Source of the DNA: Bos javanicus | Lineage: Eukaryota > Chordata > Mammalia > Artiodactyla > Bovidae | Direction of reading: 5' to 3' | DNA length: 64,000 nucleotides | Assembly (NCBI RefSeq): GCF_032452875.1 | Contig: NC_083897.1 | Span: 11,638,854 to 11,702,853 of the forward strand | Shown: positions 21,293 through 33,940 of the stretch, one piece after another | How positions within the stretch are numbered: position 1 is the first letter of the stretch | How the letters are laid out: every line of letters begins with the position of its first letter | Program-made: the position numbers and the translations under genes | The notes under the pieces: generated by a model | Databases searched by the model: none | Seen by the model: only the letters and a program-made list of their open reading frames with translations | Told to the model about the DNA's origin: nothing

Positions 21293-22352
21293 ATCACCAG
21301 CATTTATTATTTCTAGACTATTAGACAATGGTCATTCTAGCCAGTGTGAGGTGATACCTCATTCTAGTTCTGATTTGCATTTCTCTAAAAATTAGCAATG
21401 TGGAGCATATTTTCATGTGCCATTTTGCCATCTATATGTCTTTGAAAATATGTCTGTCTATATTTTCTGCCCTCTTTTTTTTTTTTTTTTTTGGATTGGG
21501 TTTTTTGGGTTTGCTGTTTGTTTTTTATATTGAGCTATATGAGCTATGTCCCAACATGTATGTAATCTGTCCTGGAGATTTTTCCATGTGCACTTGAAAA
21601 GAATGTATTTGGCTGCTTTAAGATGGAATGCTATATAAACATTAATTTTATCTGGTCTAATGTGTCATTTAAGGCCTGTGTTTCCTTATTGATTTTCTAT
21701 ATGAATGAACTGTCTGTTGATGAGAGTACGGTGTTAAAGTCTCCCACTATCACTGTGTGGCCATTGATTTTTCCTTTTATGGCTGTTAGAATTTGCCTTA
21801 TATATTGAGGTGCTCCTATGCTGGTGCATATATATTTACAACTGTTATAATTTTTTTGATCATTAAGTAGTATCTTTGTCTCTTGTGACAGTTTCTTTTA
21901 AAATCTGTGTTTGTTTGTTTGTTTTTTTTTTCTGATATGAGCATTGCTACCATGGCTTTCTTTTGATTTCCACTTGCATGGAATTACTTTTTCTATCATC
22001 TCACTTTCAGTCTGTATGTGTCCCTAGATCTGAAGTTGGTCTCTTGTAGACAGCATATATATGGATCTTATTTTGTATCCAGTCAGTCAGTCAATGTCTT
22101 TTGGGTGGATCATTTAATCTATTTACATTTAAGGTAATTATATATGTATTGCCATTTCATTAATTGTTTTGGTACATCTTTGTTCTCTCTTTCCTCTTTT
22201 GTTTTCTTCTTTTGTAATTTGATGACTTTCTTTAGTGTTGTATTTGGATTCTTTATATTTGTATGTGTATGTGTTTCTACTATAGACTTTTGGTTTTTAG
22301 TTAACATGAAGTTTTGATATAGCATTCTCTCTTTCCATATATATGTGTGTGT

Positions 22353-22573
22353 TTGTGAAAGTGATAGTTACTCAGTTGTGTCTGACTCTTTGCAATCTTA
22401 TGGACCATATACAGCCAGGCTCCTCTCTCCCTGGGATTCTCCAGGCAAGAATACTGGATTGGGTTGCCATGCTTTCTTCTAGGGGAACTTCCCAACTCAG
22501 AGATTGAACCCATGACTCTTATGTCTGCTGCATTAGCAGGCAAGTTCTTTACCACTAGTTCTACCTGGGAAGC
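22353..22573 (-). mobile_element. Bov-tA SINE inserted in L1-A
   Basis: Antisense Bov-tA: tail gtgaaagtgatagttactcag, body ctccaggcaagaatactgg, B-box region gagattgaaccc and tRNA head end tacctgggaagc. Diverged, with no clear TSD in the surrounding TA/CA-rich flank. Confidence 0.9.
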
Positions 22574-23257
22574 ATATACACATATATGCATATACACATA
22601 TATATGTAATTGTGTAAAGTTGCTTATCTCTTAATTTCTAATGCATTTCAAATATCCTGCATTTATACTCTCTTCCTCTCATAATTACTGATTTAGATAT
22701 TGTACCTATGTATGGATGATTTCCTACATTTACTGTATATTTGCCTTTGACAATGACCTTTCCCATTTCATAATTTTGTTTCTGATTGTGGCCTTTTCTT
22801 TTCAGCCTAGAGAAGTTCCTTTAACATTTGTTGTAAAGCTGGTGGTGCTGAATTTTCTTAGCTTTTGCTTTAAAACTTTTGATTTCTCCATTGATTTGGA
22901 ATGAGAGCCTTACTGAGTAGAGTATTCTTGGTTGTAGGTTTTCCCTTTCATCACTTTAAATATATCATGCCACTCTTTTCTGGCTGCAGAGTTTCTGCTG
23001 AAGATTGGCTGATAGACTTATGGAGCCTCCCTTGTATATTATTTGTTGCTGTTCCCTGGTTGCTTTTAATGTTTTCAGTTTGATTACTTGGTGTCTTGAT
23101 GTTTTCCTGTTTGGGTTAATCCTATATGGGACTTGAGTGACTGTTTTCTTTCCATGTTAGGGAAGTTTTCAGCTATTAGCTCTTCAAATGTTTTCTTAGA
23201 CCCTTTTTCTGTTCTCCTTCTGGGAGAACATTGGTGCATTTCACATACCAGAGGTTT

Positions 23258-23810
23258 CTCTCTTTTTTTAATTGAAGGATAATTGCTTTACAGAATTTTG
23301 TGGTTTTTTGAATCAGCCATAGGTACACACATGTCCCCTCCCTCCCAATCTCTCTTCCATCTCCCTCTCCTCCCCACCCTTCAGCCTGTCGCAGAGCGCC
23401 TGTTTGAGTATCTTGAGTCACACAGCAAATTCCCACTGGCTATCTGTTATACACACGGTATTGTAAATTTCTATGTTACTCTCTCCATACATCTCCCCTT
23501 CTCCCTCCTCTTCTCCCACTTTGTCCATATGTCTGTTCTGTATGTCTGTTTCTCCATTGCTGCCCTGAAAATAAATTCATCAGTGCCATTTCTTCAGAGT
23601 CCACATGTATGTGTCAGTATACAATATTTATATTTCTCTTTCTGACTTACTTCGTTCTGTATAATGGGCTCTAGTTTCACCCAGTTCATTAGAACAGATT
23701 CAAAGGTGTTCCTTTTTATAGCTGAGTAGTATTCCATTGTATATATGTACCACAGCTTCTTTATTCATTCATCTGTCAATGGGCATCTAGGTTGCTTCTA
23801 TGTTCTAGCT
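23258..23810 (-). mobile_element. L1 3' end inserted in the ORF1 region of L1-A
   Basis: Antisense L1 3'UTR (aattgaaggataattgcttt, gaatcagccataggtacac, a pyrimidine-rich block) and the ORF2 C-terminus (cgttctgtataatgggctc, gagtagtattccattg). It separates the ORF1 C-terminal part (before 23257) from the coiled-coil part (after 23811). Same tail type as 10252-10677. Confidence 0.85.
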
Positions 23811-23872
23811 ATTCTTTTCATTCTTTATTCTGTGGAAGTGATTTCCACTACTCTATCTTCTAGCTCATTTAT

Positions 23873-24142
23873 CTATTCTTCTACTTCATTTATTCTGCTA
23901 TAGATTCCATTTAGTGTATTTTTCATTTCAGTAATTGTATTCTTCAACTCTGTTTGATTGCTCTTTATGTTTGCTAACTTTTCATTAAAAACTTCTTGTA
24001 ACTTCTCACTCTTTGCATCCATTAATTTCCCAAGTTCTTGGATCATGTTTATGATCATTACTCTGAACTCTTTCTTGGGTAGATTGCCTAACTCCATGTC
24101 ACTTAATTGTTCTTCTAGGGTTTTATTCCTCTGCCATCTCAT
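23873..24142 (-). pseudogene. L1 ORF1p N-terminal / coiled-coil fragment
   Basis: 90-codon minus frame: NKTLEEQLSDMELGNLP, KEFRVMIINMIQELGKLM, then heptad-like EKLQEVFNEKLANIKSNQTE and NTITEMKNTLNGI. This is the start and coiled coil of L1 ORF1p, the trimeric RNA-binding protein that coats L1 RNA. The RNA-binding C-terminal half lies downstream at about 22800-23257, separated by another L1 insertion and by stops. Confidence 0.88.
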
Positions 24143-24149
24143 GTTGTCT

Positions 24150-25268
24150 GAATTTCTGTTTGTATTTTTATGTATGTGGAAGGTTAGTTATGCTTCTCAA
24201 CTTTAGAATTGGCCCTCTGTAGGGAATCTCCTATGTGTCCCAGAAGTACACTCCCCTTTTGTCCCCCAATGGCCAGGGACCAGTTTCCCCTTTTGTCCCC
24301 CAAAGGCCAGGGACCAGTTGGTCCCAACGTGGGTTCTGACCTGTGTTTGTGGAACCAGTTCCATAGGCTGTGGGATTTTAGTTTTCTTGTTTCTGGTGTC
24401 TTCCCCATAGTGGGTGAGGCTAGTCTAAAGGCTTGTACACCTTCCTAGTGGGAGTGGCTGCTGCCTGCTCATTAGTGGGTGGTGCTGGATCTTGGCTCTC
24501 AGGTGAGCATGGCCGTGTCTAAGGGTTTGTCTAGGGGTGGTTCTGGATGTAGGAAGTTTTTAGGCAGCCTGTCTGTTAATGTGTGGGCCTGCATTCCTGC
24601 CCTGTTGGTTGTTTGGCTTGAGGCATCTCAGCACTGGAGCCTACAGGCTGTTGGGTGGGGCCAGGCCTTGGTGCTAATAACCTAAGCAAAATGTCCAGTC
24701 TTCAGAAGAATACTCTTAGATTTGTTGGCCACCATCTCCTATGTCCCCAGAAAGAACCACAGCCAACCACTTCCTCCCATGGAGACCCTCCAAGACTAGC
24801 AGGTAGATCTGATTGAGCTGCCTATGAAGTCATTGCTCTTGCCCTGTGTCCTGGTGCACATGAGACCCTGTGTGCACACTTCGAGCATGGAGTCTCTGTT
24901 TCTCCCAGCCCTATGGCGCTCCTCTGATCAAGTCCTGCTGGCCTCCAAAGCCAAATGCCCCGGGGGTGACTCCTCCCCATGCTAGACTCCAGACTTGAAG
25001 CCTGATGTGAGGTTCAAAACGCTCACGCTTGTGCAAGTACTTCTGAGGTATAATTTTTCTACAGTTTGTGGGTTGTCCCCCCACAAACATGGTATGGGAT
25101 TTGACTATATCACAAGTGCACCCTTTGTACCATCTTGTGCTTTCTTTTGTCTTTGGATATAGCTTCCAGTCTTTTTTATTGACGGTCATTCAGCAAGTAG
25201 TTGTGATTTTGTTGTTCTCATGGGAGGAGATGAGTTCAAAAATTTTCTACTCCACTGTCTTGTCCCAT
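24150..25268 (-). mobile_element. L1-A 5'UTR with 34-bp tandem duplication
   Basis: GC-richer than the rest of the window and ending at the canonical L1 5' start in antisense near 25268. A 34-bp unit containing ttttgtcccccaa and ggccagggaccagtt is repeated head to tail at 24252-24285 and 24286-24319 with one mismatch. In intact L1s the 5'UTR holds the internal Pol II promoter; no activity is claimed here. Several short frames are chance. Confidence 0.7.
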
Positions 25269-26023
25269 TCTCTTTATATCATGTTTGTATTCTTTCGGTC
25301 ATACTTATCCCAGGAATGAAAATTAGAGAAATTAGAGATTTAGAGTGTATCTTTTGTTTGTGAACTATGGTTGGGAAACAATGAATTGGTCCTTTTAAAA
25401 ACAATATGTCCAGTGAAACTGATCAATTTAAATAAAAAAGAAAGAGCAAAACAAGCAAACAGGAAAAAAAATCCCACTGAGATCTAGTTCATAGGAGTTA
25501 TCATTATTAGAAGTAAGTTTTTAAACCCCAAATTTATTGTCTTTTCATGAGGTCACAATATTATGGGAAATAAATAATAGCAGATTTTAATTAAAATATG
25601 TTAGAAGTATCTGACTTCTTTCATTGGAAATGGATTTACTTTGTCTTTGTCTGTCATTATATGCTCTTTTCAAAAACAGTCCGTTTTCTGTCAGCCTGAA
25701 TCATTCCTCTTTGTCTTGCTTCACCAATCCATCTGAACCAGTTACAATATTTTTCAAGTAGCCCTTTCTCCCTAACAGTACTTCTGGTTCCACTGGCCTC
25801 AATCCCATATACATTCTGCTTCCTTTTTTTCAATCAACTCCACTTTAGACTCCCATGGGAAACTGTCAATGAGGTGTAAACTCCTATATGAGAAAACTGT
25901 TTCTCACATTAGCACAGCAGGTTAATCAGACATTTTTTTTGAAGCCTTGAAAGAGAGGATGATTTTGATGTCTCCTGAGTAGCAAAAGGCAAAGAAAACA
26001 TTCAGTACAAATTGATGGAAAAA
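25269..26023. other. Unassigned AT-rich DNA
   Basis: Flanks the 5' end of L1-A. No gene or repeat family recognised. Confidence 0.4.
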
Positions 26024-26155
26024 TCCTGGACTGTGAATCAGAAGTCCTGACTGACTGGTTACATATTAGTTTGGGTAATCTCTGAACATCAGGCACTTTG
26101 AATATAAATTATGATTTGAAGTAGATGCTTCCTTTTAAACTCTAAAATGCTGTGA
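26024..26155 (+). mobile_element. MIR SINE remnant
   Basis: cctggactgtgaatcagaag, tcctgactgactgg, ttgggtaatctctgaacatc follows the order of the MIR 5' half and core. Strongly diverged. Confidence 0.5.
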
Positions 26156-26214
26156 ATAAGATGGGAAATCAAGGATTGATATATTTTCCTATGCTCTCTG
26201 TTTTGTTTCCATTA

Positions 26215-26288
26215 ATCATATACATATATGTGTATATACATATATATATATATATATATATGTATACACACACATATATGTGTATGCC
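26215..26288. repeat. Compound (TA)n/(CA)n microsatellite
   Basis: catatacatatatgtgta, about ten TA units, then a short CA run and atatatgtgtatg. Likely length-variable. Confidence 0.93.
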
Positions 26289-27509
26289 TAAATATCAAAT
26301 TAATGTTCATTGTAAAAAATACTGGAAAGATGATCGAGGCACAGAAAAAACAGCTACCTCAATAATTTAATACTGTAAGTGTTAACTACTGTCTTAAAGT
26401 CATTCTTATTCAAAATTCAATCTTTCTAATCCAGCCATGTTGTGAAAGAGAGCTGAATTTTGAGTTAACAAATGCCTATAGTCACACATTAGAAGAATCC
26501 AGTATGTGTATTCTGAAATTAATTCTTAACCTTTTTTATGGTTTAATTCTTGCAACCAATCAGAAAAATTGCATTTATTCTACTGTCAATAGATCACAAA
26601 CAATAAATTAGCAATTTAGAAATGAGCAAAATATAATAACCATGCAGTTCTGGAACAAGTTTAATGAAGAAAATGTGTTCAAATGAACGTTGAACGTCTA
26701 TGGGTATGATTCTAGGTAAGGCAGTGCCCTGAATAAAAAATACAGAGGTTAAATATCACCAGAACAGTCTTGGATACTCTTACACAGCCTTCTTTTTCAG
26801 TACTTTTTTACTACTTAAGTAAAATGGTCACTCAGACAAATATCAGATATAATTTGTCACTACTTAGCATTAAAAATATAATAACTACTGCATTTTAGAG
26901 GAAAAAAGGCAGAATCCTTAGTTTTCTAAGCAAGTCAAATAAATAGAAGCAAAAAATATGCTGAAAATAAAACTTCTTCCCTAACTGCCTTTCAATTAAT
27001 TTTAATATTGTAATATTAAATATTTACAGAGCTTGTGTTATGACTAGGCTAGCTGTTTTAAAGGATACAAAGAATTTAGCCCTTGTTCACACCCTAAAAA
27101 TGCATACAATCTCATTTGTTTTGACTTTGCAAGAAATGACTGTGGGATTTATAGAATTTTTTAGCTTGCTGATTAGTTATTGTAAAAAATCTTTTTTCTA
27201 TAGGGATATTGTCATCAGCATACTAGAACAGTGCCAAGATCAATACATCTTTATTGAATGAATGAATGATTGAGGGTTTCCAGTTTAGAAACAATGCTTA
27301 CCTTCACATTTTCAAAAGCAAGTTGAAATCTTCCTTTTAGATTAGTGACATAATATAATAATAACATTCAGCTGGAAATCTGGTTATTTAGTATAAAGGA
27401 AAGTTTAAAAACTTCACTATTTTACTGAGCATTAAAGGGTTATCTGATAACTTACCCTTCTGAATAAATTACAAATCTAGTTAATAGAATAGCTAATTTG
27501 GTTAAAAAC
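26289..27509. other. Unassigned AT-rich DNA
   Basis: No gene seen. A short GAATGAATGAATGA run near 27256-27272, preceded by agaacagtgccaag, is reminiscent of ancient LINE/SINE 3' ends but too weak to name. Confidence 0.4.
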
Positions 27510-27660
27510 ATGAGCTCCAGACTGACTGATTTTTAAACTCTACTCCATCATTTGCTACCTATGTGACATTAAGCAAATTACAAATCCTTTATAGGACTTA
27601 GTGTGTATTATCCACTCCTTCTTTGCTTATAAGACAACTAAGTATCTTCCATAGTGATGG
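27510..27660 (+). mobile_element. MIR SINE remnant
   Basis: gagctccagactgactgat, ctccatcatttgctacctatgtgacattaagcaaatt and a degraded 3' part match the MIR core order (tissue-wide mammalian SINE, tRNA derived). Diverged. Confidence 0.55.
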
Positions 27661-29007
27661 CTTACTTTTAGAGTGACATTATTAAAATATGTGTGTTTAT
27701 AAACCATAAGAGAATAACGGTTCTCACTTTGCCTTTTAATTTGGACTACCTTGAAAACTAGACAAAGGTATGTAAAAGACTGGAAAACAGTTATCACTGA
27801 CATCAGAAAACAGATATCACAGGATTGTAGGTCCTGAGCAAATGGAAACATCCAAGGTGAGACATGCTTTTACTTTAGCTTTTAGCCTAGAGGTAATCCA
27901 GACCATGCCACAGATGGGGGAACCAAAACAGACCCCTAAATTCTCACAGCATTGTGGGGATAGAGATTGGTATTTGGAGAGACCACAATAACTAGAAGTT
28001 GCAGGACAGAATTCCAGAGAGAAGGAACCAACAAAGAAAGAGAACTCTACAAACTAGTATAAGGGTCACCTCAGCTGTTTTACTTGAATCCATTTTGTAC
28101 AAACACTTGGAGAAATTGCAAGAGGTTGAGAATATAATCACTTCCTGGGAGAAATATACTAGGGGGGAGTAAGAGTAACAATTCTACAAGCTCAGGTAGG
28201 TCCATGGAGCATTTAAGATTTCAACCTTAGAATACACAAGGCATTTAGTAGAAACCCCACAGAGATTACATTTTAGTGATGGTAGTAAATGAACCTTATA
28301 CTATCAAATATTCTGGATCTTCCCTAGTAAAAAATAATCCCTAAAATGATCAAATTTATTTCCAAGTAACTAAACTACCTACCAGAACAAAGACCAGCAC
28401 CCTTTGAATGAATACAACAAATTCTGACTCACAAATATTAAGGTAAAAATGTCTATAATCCAATAAATAACTTATAAATAGGAGAAGAAAAATGTGTTTC
28501 ATTAGCAGTAGAGATCTTATTATAAACATATCCAGAAATTACAGAGGTTCTACTATTAGCAAATATTGGCAAATATGCCATTGAAAATGTAATCAATATG
28601 TTCAAGTATTTACTGGAAAACAGAAACTTAATGAATAAAATAGAACACATAACAAAAATAAACAAGTGAAATTTATAGAAAAGAAAAATAATGACATAAG
28701 ACATACAAATTGCACTGTATTAGATTAACAGAGCTTTAGATACTCCAAGAAAACAGATAAGTATATTTGGTCACATCATAATATAATGTAATAAAAACCA
28801 AAGCACAAATAGAGAGATTGGGTCAAAGAAAAATAGAGTAAATAGAAAAGTCAGTAGATTTAAACCAACAGTATCAATAAATATATTACATGCATGAATA
28901 AATATCTAGTTAAAAGACTGAGATTATATGATGGATAAAGAAAAAAGCAAAATAAACCTTATTCTGTCTACATGAAATTCATTTTTAAATATAAAGGAAA
29001 TATAGTT

Positions 29008-29212
29008 TCCTTAGTGGCTCAGACAGTAAAGAATCTGCCTGCAATGCAGGAGACACAGGTTTAATTCCTGGGTCAGGAAGATCCCCTGGAGAAAGGAATG
29101 GAAACCCACTCCAGTATTCTTGCCTGGAAAATTCCATGGGCAGAGGAGCCTGGCAGGCTACAGTCCACAGGATTGCAAAGAGTCAGACATGACTGAGCAA
29201 CTAGCACTTTCA
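29008..29212 (+). mobile_element. Bov-tA SINE in old L1
   Basis: tRNA head tttccttagtggctcagac, B-box region ggtttaattcc (degraded), body cctggagaaaggaatgg, end gactgagcaactagcacttt. Nearly full length. No TSD recognised. Confidence 0.92.
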
Positions 29213-29563
29213 TAGAATTTTTAAAAGATAGTACAAATAAACACTAATCATAAAGTTGGAGTAGCTGTATTAATCTCAAACATTATAGACTTCAAAACAA
29301 TGATTATTGCTAGTAATAAAGATAAATATTTCATAATGATGAAGGAATCATTTCACTAAAAAGTCATTAAAATGCTCTTAATGCCCATACAACTAATACA
29401 TGACTCAATAGTATGTGAAGCAAAAACTTTCAGCACAAAAAGAATAAATAAATCCACAATTACAGTTGAATATTTCAACACTTCTCTCTAAGTAATTAAG
29501 AGAAAACATATGAATTTATGACTTAAGTAACACTATAAAATAACTTAACTTTCATAGGATATC

Positions 29564-30032
29564 TTCAGTTCAGTTCAGTTCAGTCACTCAGTCGTGTCCA
29601 ACTCTTTGTGAACCCAGGAATCGCAGCACACCAAGCCTCCCTTGTCCATCACCAACTCCTGGAGTTTACTCAAACTCACGTCCATTGAGTCGGTGAGGCC
29701 ATCCAGCCATCTCATCCTCTGTTGTCCCCTTTTCCTCCTGCCCCCAATCCCTCCCAGCATCAGAGTCTTTTCCATTGAGTCAACTCTTCGCACGAGGTGG
29801 CCAAAGTACTGGAGTTTCAGCTTTAGCATCAGTCCTTCCAATGAACACCCAGGACTGATCTCCTTTAGAATGGACTGGTTGGATCTCCTTGCAGTCCAAG
29901 GGACTCTCAAGAGTCTTCTCCAACACCACAGTTCAAAAGTATCAATTCTTCAGTGCTCGGCTTTCTTCACAGTCCAACTCTCACATCCATACATGACTAA
30001 TGGAAAAACCATAGCCTTGACTAGATGGACCT
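29564..30032 (-). mobile_element. BovB LINE 3' end in old L1
   Basis: Antisense BovB from a TTCAG pentamer tail to ccttgactagatggacct. Signature intermediate between the two main types (aatgaacacccagg in antisense). The CGA codon of the C-terminus reads CAA (CpG to CpA), keeping the minus frame 29584-29910 open for 108 codons. Inserted in the L1 ORF2 endonuclease region. Confidence 0.92.
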
Positions 30033-30920
30033 ACCCAACAGCAAAAGACAAACTTTCTTTCCAAGGGCACAGACTATTCATAAAGGTAGATAGACTGGGT
30101 ATAAAATAGATCTCAATAAATATAAGAAATTAAATCATGCAAAAATTGTTTCTATAAAAGTGGAATTAAACTAGAAATCAATAATAGAAAATCTGTGGGA
30201 ATTCTCAATTATTTGAAAATTAAGCAATACACTTCCATTAAATAGCCCATGGGACAAAGAGCAAGTCTCAAGGGAATTAATAAAATATTTTAAACATAAT
30301 AAATTGAGAATGTAGTATGTTTAATATATGCAGCTAAAGCAGGGTTGAAGAAAGTTTCAAGCTTTAAATGCTTATATTAGAGAAAAATTACCCCCAAAAT
30401 CAATATTTTAATCTTCTAGTTAATCGATGTTAAAAAAACAAAAGAGCATGGCCTAATCAAATTAAGTTGAAAGAAGGAAACAAGAAAAATGTGATAATCA
30501 TTGAAATAGGTAACAGGCAAAAAATAGAAACAATGAAACTCACAACTGGTTCTTTGAAAATTTTGACATAATGATTAAACTCTAGTTAAACGTATAAAGC
30601 AAAAGAAATTACATAAGCTTCTAACATCTGTCATGAAAGGGGAAACATTGCTACCAATGTTAAAAAAAAAATTAAGGAGGTAATACAGTGAACAATATTA
30701 TGCACTAAATTTGAGAACCTAAATAAAATGTTCAAATATCCTGAATGAAGTAAGTTACCAAAACTAACTCAAGAGGAAGTAGAAAATCTAAATAGCCCTA
30801 TTTCAATTTAAATATTATTTTATTTTGGTGAAGAAAATTCTAAGGCCAACTGGCTTTACTGGTGAATTAGCACAGGGCTCACAATTGCAGCATTAACTAA
30901 TCAAAGAAACAGAGAAGTAT

Positions 30921-32068
30921 CTTCAGGAAACTCAAGTCTGTATTTAACTTCCATTATCACATAGCATGTCCTTTCAGTTCTGGTAAGAGAAAGTCCAGTG
31001 TTCATGAAAAACATTCCCAAAGTATGTCCCTAATGAATAATTTTTTTTTGTCTATTTGCTATCAGATAACTTATTCTCATTTATTAAATTATTTATGCAG
31101 AGCTCAGATTTAAATGACAAAGTCACAGGTTATCCACATATTGACTATTAGTTTAGCTTTCTGTTGTAACCACAGTTACACCTTTACCCTGAACAGGAAT
31201 CTATGTGCTGTTAGGCACAATGATTATCAGACAAAAATTTTAAATCAAATCACATAAATATTTGTCATTGAGCTTCCATCTTTCTAATGAACATGAGCAG
31301 AGGTAAGAGTAGAGTGTTAAATGCAAACATGGATTATTCTTAAAATACTTAGATAGATTTTTATAATTCACACTATTCAGTGTTACATTTGTCATTCGTT
31401 CTATGTCTTCATTGCAAATATTTGAGAAAGTAGGATAACAAAATGGAAGAATGCAATTGCTTAAATGTCAGTAATAAGATTTTAAAGGATAATGGAGAAA
31501 AAAATGTTATTACTACAACGATACTAGAGAGAGAAATGTGAAACAAGCTCAAATACAGGCAAGTGCTTTAAAGTTGCACATACAGTATGATGAGAAATTG
31601 TTTTTAAATAAATGGAAACAAAATTTCTTTGGGTGCATTGTTTAGTAATACTTCATAAAGCTTGATGGGAAAGGTGGTGACATTTGAAAAGCATGTTTTA
31701 GGAGAAACAAGACAAAAATAGCAACCGTATGTTTTATGTTTGAAAGGATCAGAAATTTGGGAATGGATGAAAACACAATAGAAAAGAGGAGGGGAGATTT
31801 CAAATTTTGTGGAATATTTACATGACTCATTATTTAACAAATCTTATCTAATGTTTAAAGTTTGTATTGTAAAGGCGTTTATGAGTGTGACACTTGAGGG
31901 AAGATAATTCCAATTTGAAGAAAATAAAAGGGAAGAAAAAAATTCAACATTCCTAACAGAAAACAATTGTCTAACAAAGGTAATAGGGAGCTGGAGGCAA
32001 TCTTGCCAATGTAAACATTCCTTCCTAGAAATTTGCAGAAATATTAAGATATTGCTTTGGAAGTTCCC
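30921..32068. other. Unassigned AT-rich DNA
   Basis: No gene or repeat family recognised in about 1.1 kb. Confidence 0.4.
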
Positions 32069-32140
32069 GATGGGGGAACCTGGTGGGCTGCTGTCTATGG
32101 GGTCACACAGAGTCGGACATGACTGAAGTAACTTAGCATA
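32069..32140 (+). mobile_element. Bov-A2 3' end, short
   Basis: Only the last ~70 bases of the second Bov-A unit: ggggaacctggtgggctgc, cacacagagtcggacatgac, tgaagtaacttagcatagc. 5' truncated. Confidence 0.85.
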
Positions 32141-32351
32141 GCATTAGCGTGGGAGAAACACTTCTCTGAAATTATCTGTGGAAACTGAATTTAGACAAAT
32201 CACAATCTAGAAGTAGAATAATTAGTAAAATTAGAATAATAGTTTATTTCAATATACAAAATATGTTATCCTGAGATTCAAAATTAGATCTTTTCCCAAA
32301 GCCTCTCCTTCCTTAAAATATCCCTATTACTCTTAACAGTAACCATTGTTT

Positions 32352-32590
32352 GCTGCTGCTGCTAAGGCTGCTGCAGCCTACCAGGTTTCTCCGTCCATGG
32401 GATTCTCCAGGCAAGAACACTGGAGTGGGTTGCCATTTCCTTCTCCAATACATGAAAGTGGAAAGTGAAAGTGAAGTGGCTCAGTCGTGTCTGACTCTTC
32501 ACGACCCCATGGACTGCAGCCTACCAGGCTCCTCCATCCATGGGATTTTCTAGGCAAGAGTACTGGAATGGGGTGCCATTGCCTTCTCCC
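32352..32590 (-). mobile_element. Bov-A2 SINE with perfect 11-bp TSD
   Basis: Antisense dimer starting with its GCT-repeat tail (gctgctgctgctaagg) and ending ggtgccattgccttctcc. Flanked by aaccattgttt at 32341-32351 and 32591-32601, perfect 11 bp. The first monomer (left) lacks its sequence between the tail and ccaggtttctccgtcc. Confidence 0.93.
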
Positions 32591-32601
32591 AACCATTGTT
32601 T

Positions 32602-33550
32602 ACTCCCTCCATTTTCTCCTTCCTATACACACACATAAGATTCTAGCTGGTAACCTATTCCTGTTGATTCTTTATAGTATTTCTTGAACATAGAATAAAT
32701 TCTTTTTGTTAATTATTAACAATGCTTTACAACTGGCCTGTAGGGTTGTACTGTAGGAATGTGCAGGTTGTCTCCAGTACAAATTTTAGACAGTTTAGCA
32801 TAAATTTACAATCTTAAATTTTAATGAAAGTCTTCACAAATTTATTTTAAATACATAATCCAAGCAAAATTAGGAAGCAAGCTGAGATTAATTGCATTAT
32901 TCTTACAGTCTCATCAGCCATTTTGTAATATTAATCTCAGTCAGAAATGGGGTCAGAAATTAGAGCAGATTCTTTACTGCCAATTTTCCCTGTAGATTAT
33001 CTACCCCTTTATTTAAACTCCATTTTCATTCTCAAGTCTTTTTTAAAAAAGAATACTTTGCTTACTTTTATTTAACACACAATCTTAGTCATTAAAAAAA
33101 TCTTTAAACACAATCTCAATCAAAAACCTACTATAAAATATAGAGCAACATTTCAATCCACATCGAAAGACGTCTTGTTCTCATTTCTTTTATGTGCCTA
33201 AATCACTGATTTTTCTTCCTTCCACATATCAGCACTACCTCTCAGAATGTGTTTGCTGAATTGTCAATGCAGCTGAGTGATTATTTTATGTCCTGCTTCC
33301 ATTGTCCCTGGAAGCTGTTTTGAACTTCACCTTCTCCTCAAGTTCCATACCCTCAATCCTAGCATAATATTTTCTAAAAGAAAATAGAGAAAGAAATTAA
33401 CTCAATATTGTTTTCCTCCATTTTAAACCTACTTGTTTTCTTCCTTTCTCAGATAAGTTCATTATTTTCTTTCACTTGCACTTATCCCCTCTGACCTTTT
33501 AGTTCCCTCTCCATCAATATTTACTATTTCTTATACCCTCAATTTACTAT
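32602..33550. other. Unassigned AT-rich DNA
   Basis: Nothing recognised; no reading frame of note. Confidence 0.4.
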
Positions 33551-33568
33551 TTATCAGTCTATGCATGC

Positions 33569-33787
33569 ATGTGTGTTCAGTCGCTCAGTCATGTCTGACT
33601 CTTTGCTACTCCATGGACTGTAGCCCACTACACCCCTCTATCCATGGAGTTTTCCAGGCAAGAATACTGGAATGGGTAACCATACCCTTCTCCAGGGGAT
33701 CTTCCCAACCAAAGGATCTAACCCACATCTGCTGTTTCTCTTGCACTGGCAGGTGGATTCTTTACCACTGAGCTACTTGAGAAGCCC
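33569..33787 (-). mobile_element. Bov-tA SINE with degenerate 18-bp TSD
   Basis: Antisense Bov-tA: tail gtgttcagtcgctcagtcatg, body ccaggcaagaatactgg, head ending ctacttgagaagccc. TSD ttatcagtctatgcatgc (33551-33568) against ttatcagcctacacatgc (33788-33805), 15 of 18. Confidence 0.92.
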
Positions 33788-33940
33788 TTATCAGCCTACA
33801 CATGCTTGAATATTCCCTATCCTAAAATAAATGTAATACATATAGAAGCAATCTGTCCTAATTGGCCATAGTAGAAGAATTATTAAATGAATTATATCTT
33901 ATTCATACAATTAAATATTATGTCACTGATAAAAATAATG

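Larger units (their letters stand above)
18786..25268 (-). mobile_element. Antisense L1 with both ends preserved, heavily invaded (L1-A)
   Basis: Reading left to right gives 3'UTR (ttgaaatatgtttgagttatag), ORF2 C-terminus, ORF2 N-terminal part, ORF1 C-terminus (caacatttgttgtaaagctgg), ORF1 coiled coil, then the 5'UTR and the L1 5' end (gggaggagatgag ... tctactccactgtcttg, the antisense of the usual L1 start). Own sequence totals about 4 kb; the RT core of ORF2 is missing, joined near 21545. Insertions: L1-BT 19481-20128, BovB 20234-21292, Bov-tA 22353-22573, another L1 tail 23258-23810. Confidence 0.8.
28280..30920 (+). mobile_element. Old sense L1, ORF1 remnant through ORF2 EN-RT region
   Basis: Degenerate L1M-type copy. 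28430-28700 resembles the ORF1 start region (caaatatgccattgaaaatg). 28830-29000 and 29213-29560 follow the ORF2 endonuclease coding order (gtagatttaaaccaacagtatc, gtctacatgaaattcattttt, agcaaaaactttcagcac, ttgaatatttcaacacttctc). 30033-30920 continues (aaactagaaatcaataatag, tgcagctaaagcagggttg, ccaactggctttactggtgaat). Split by a Bov-tA and a BovB; 3' part missing. Heavily mutated, no long frame. Confidence 0.65.
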
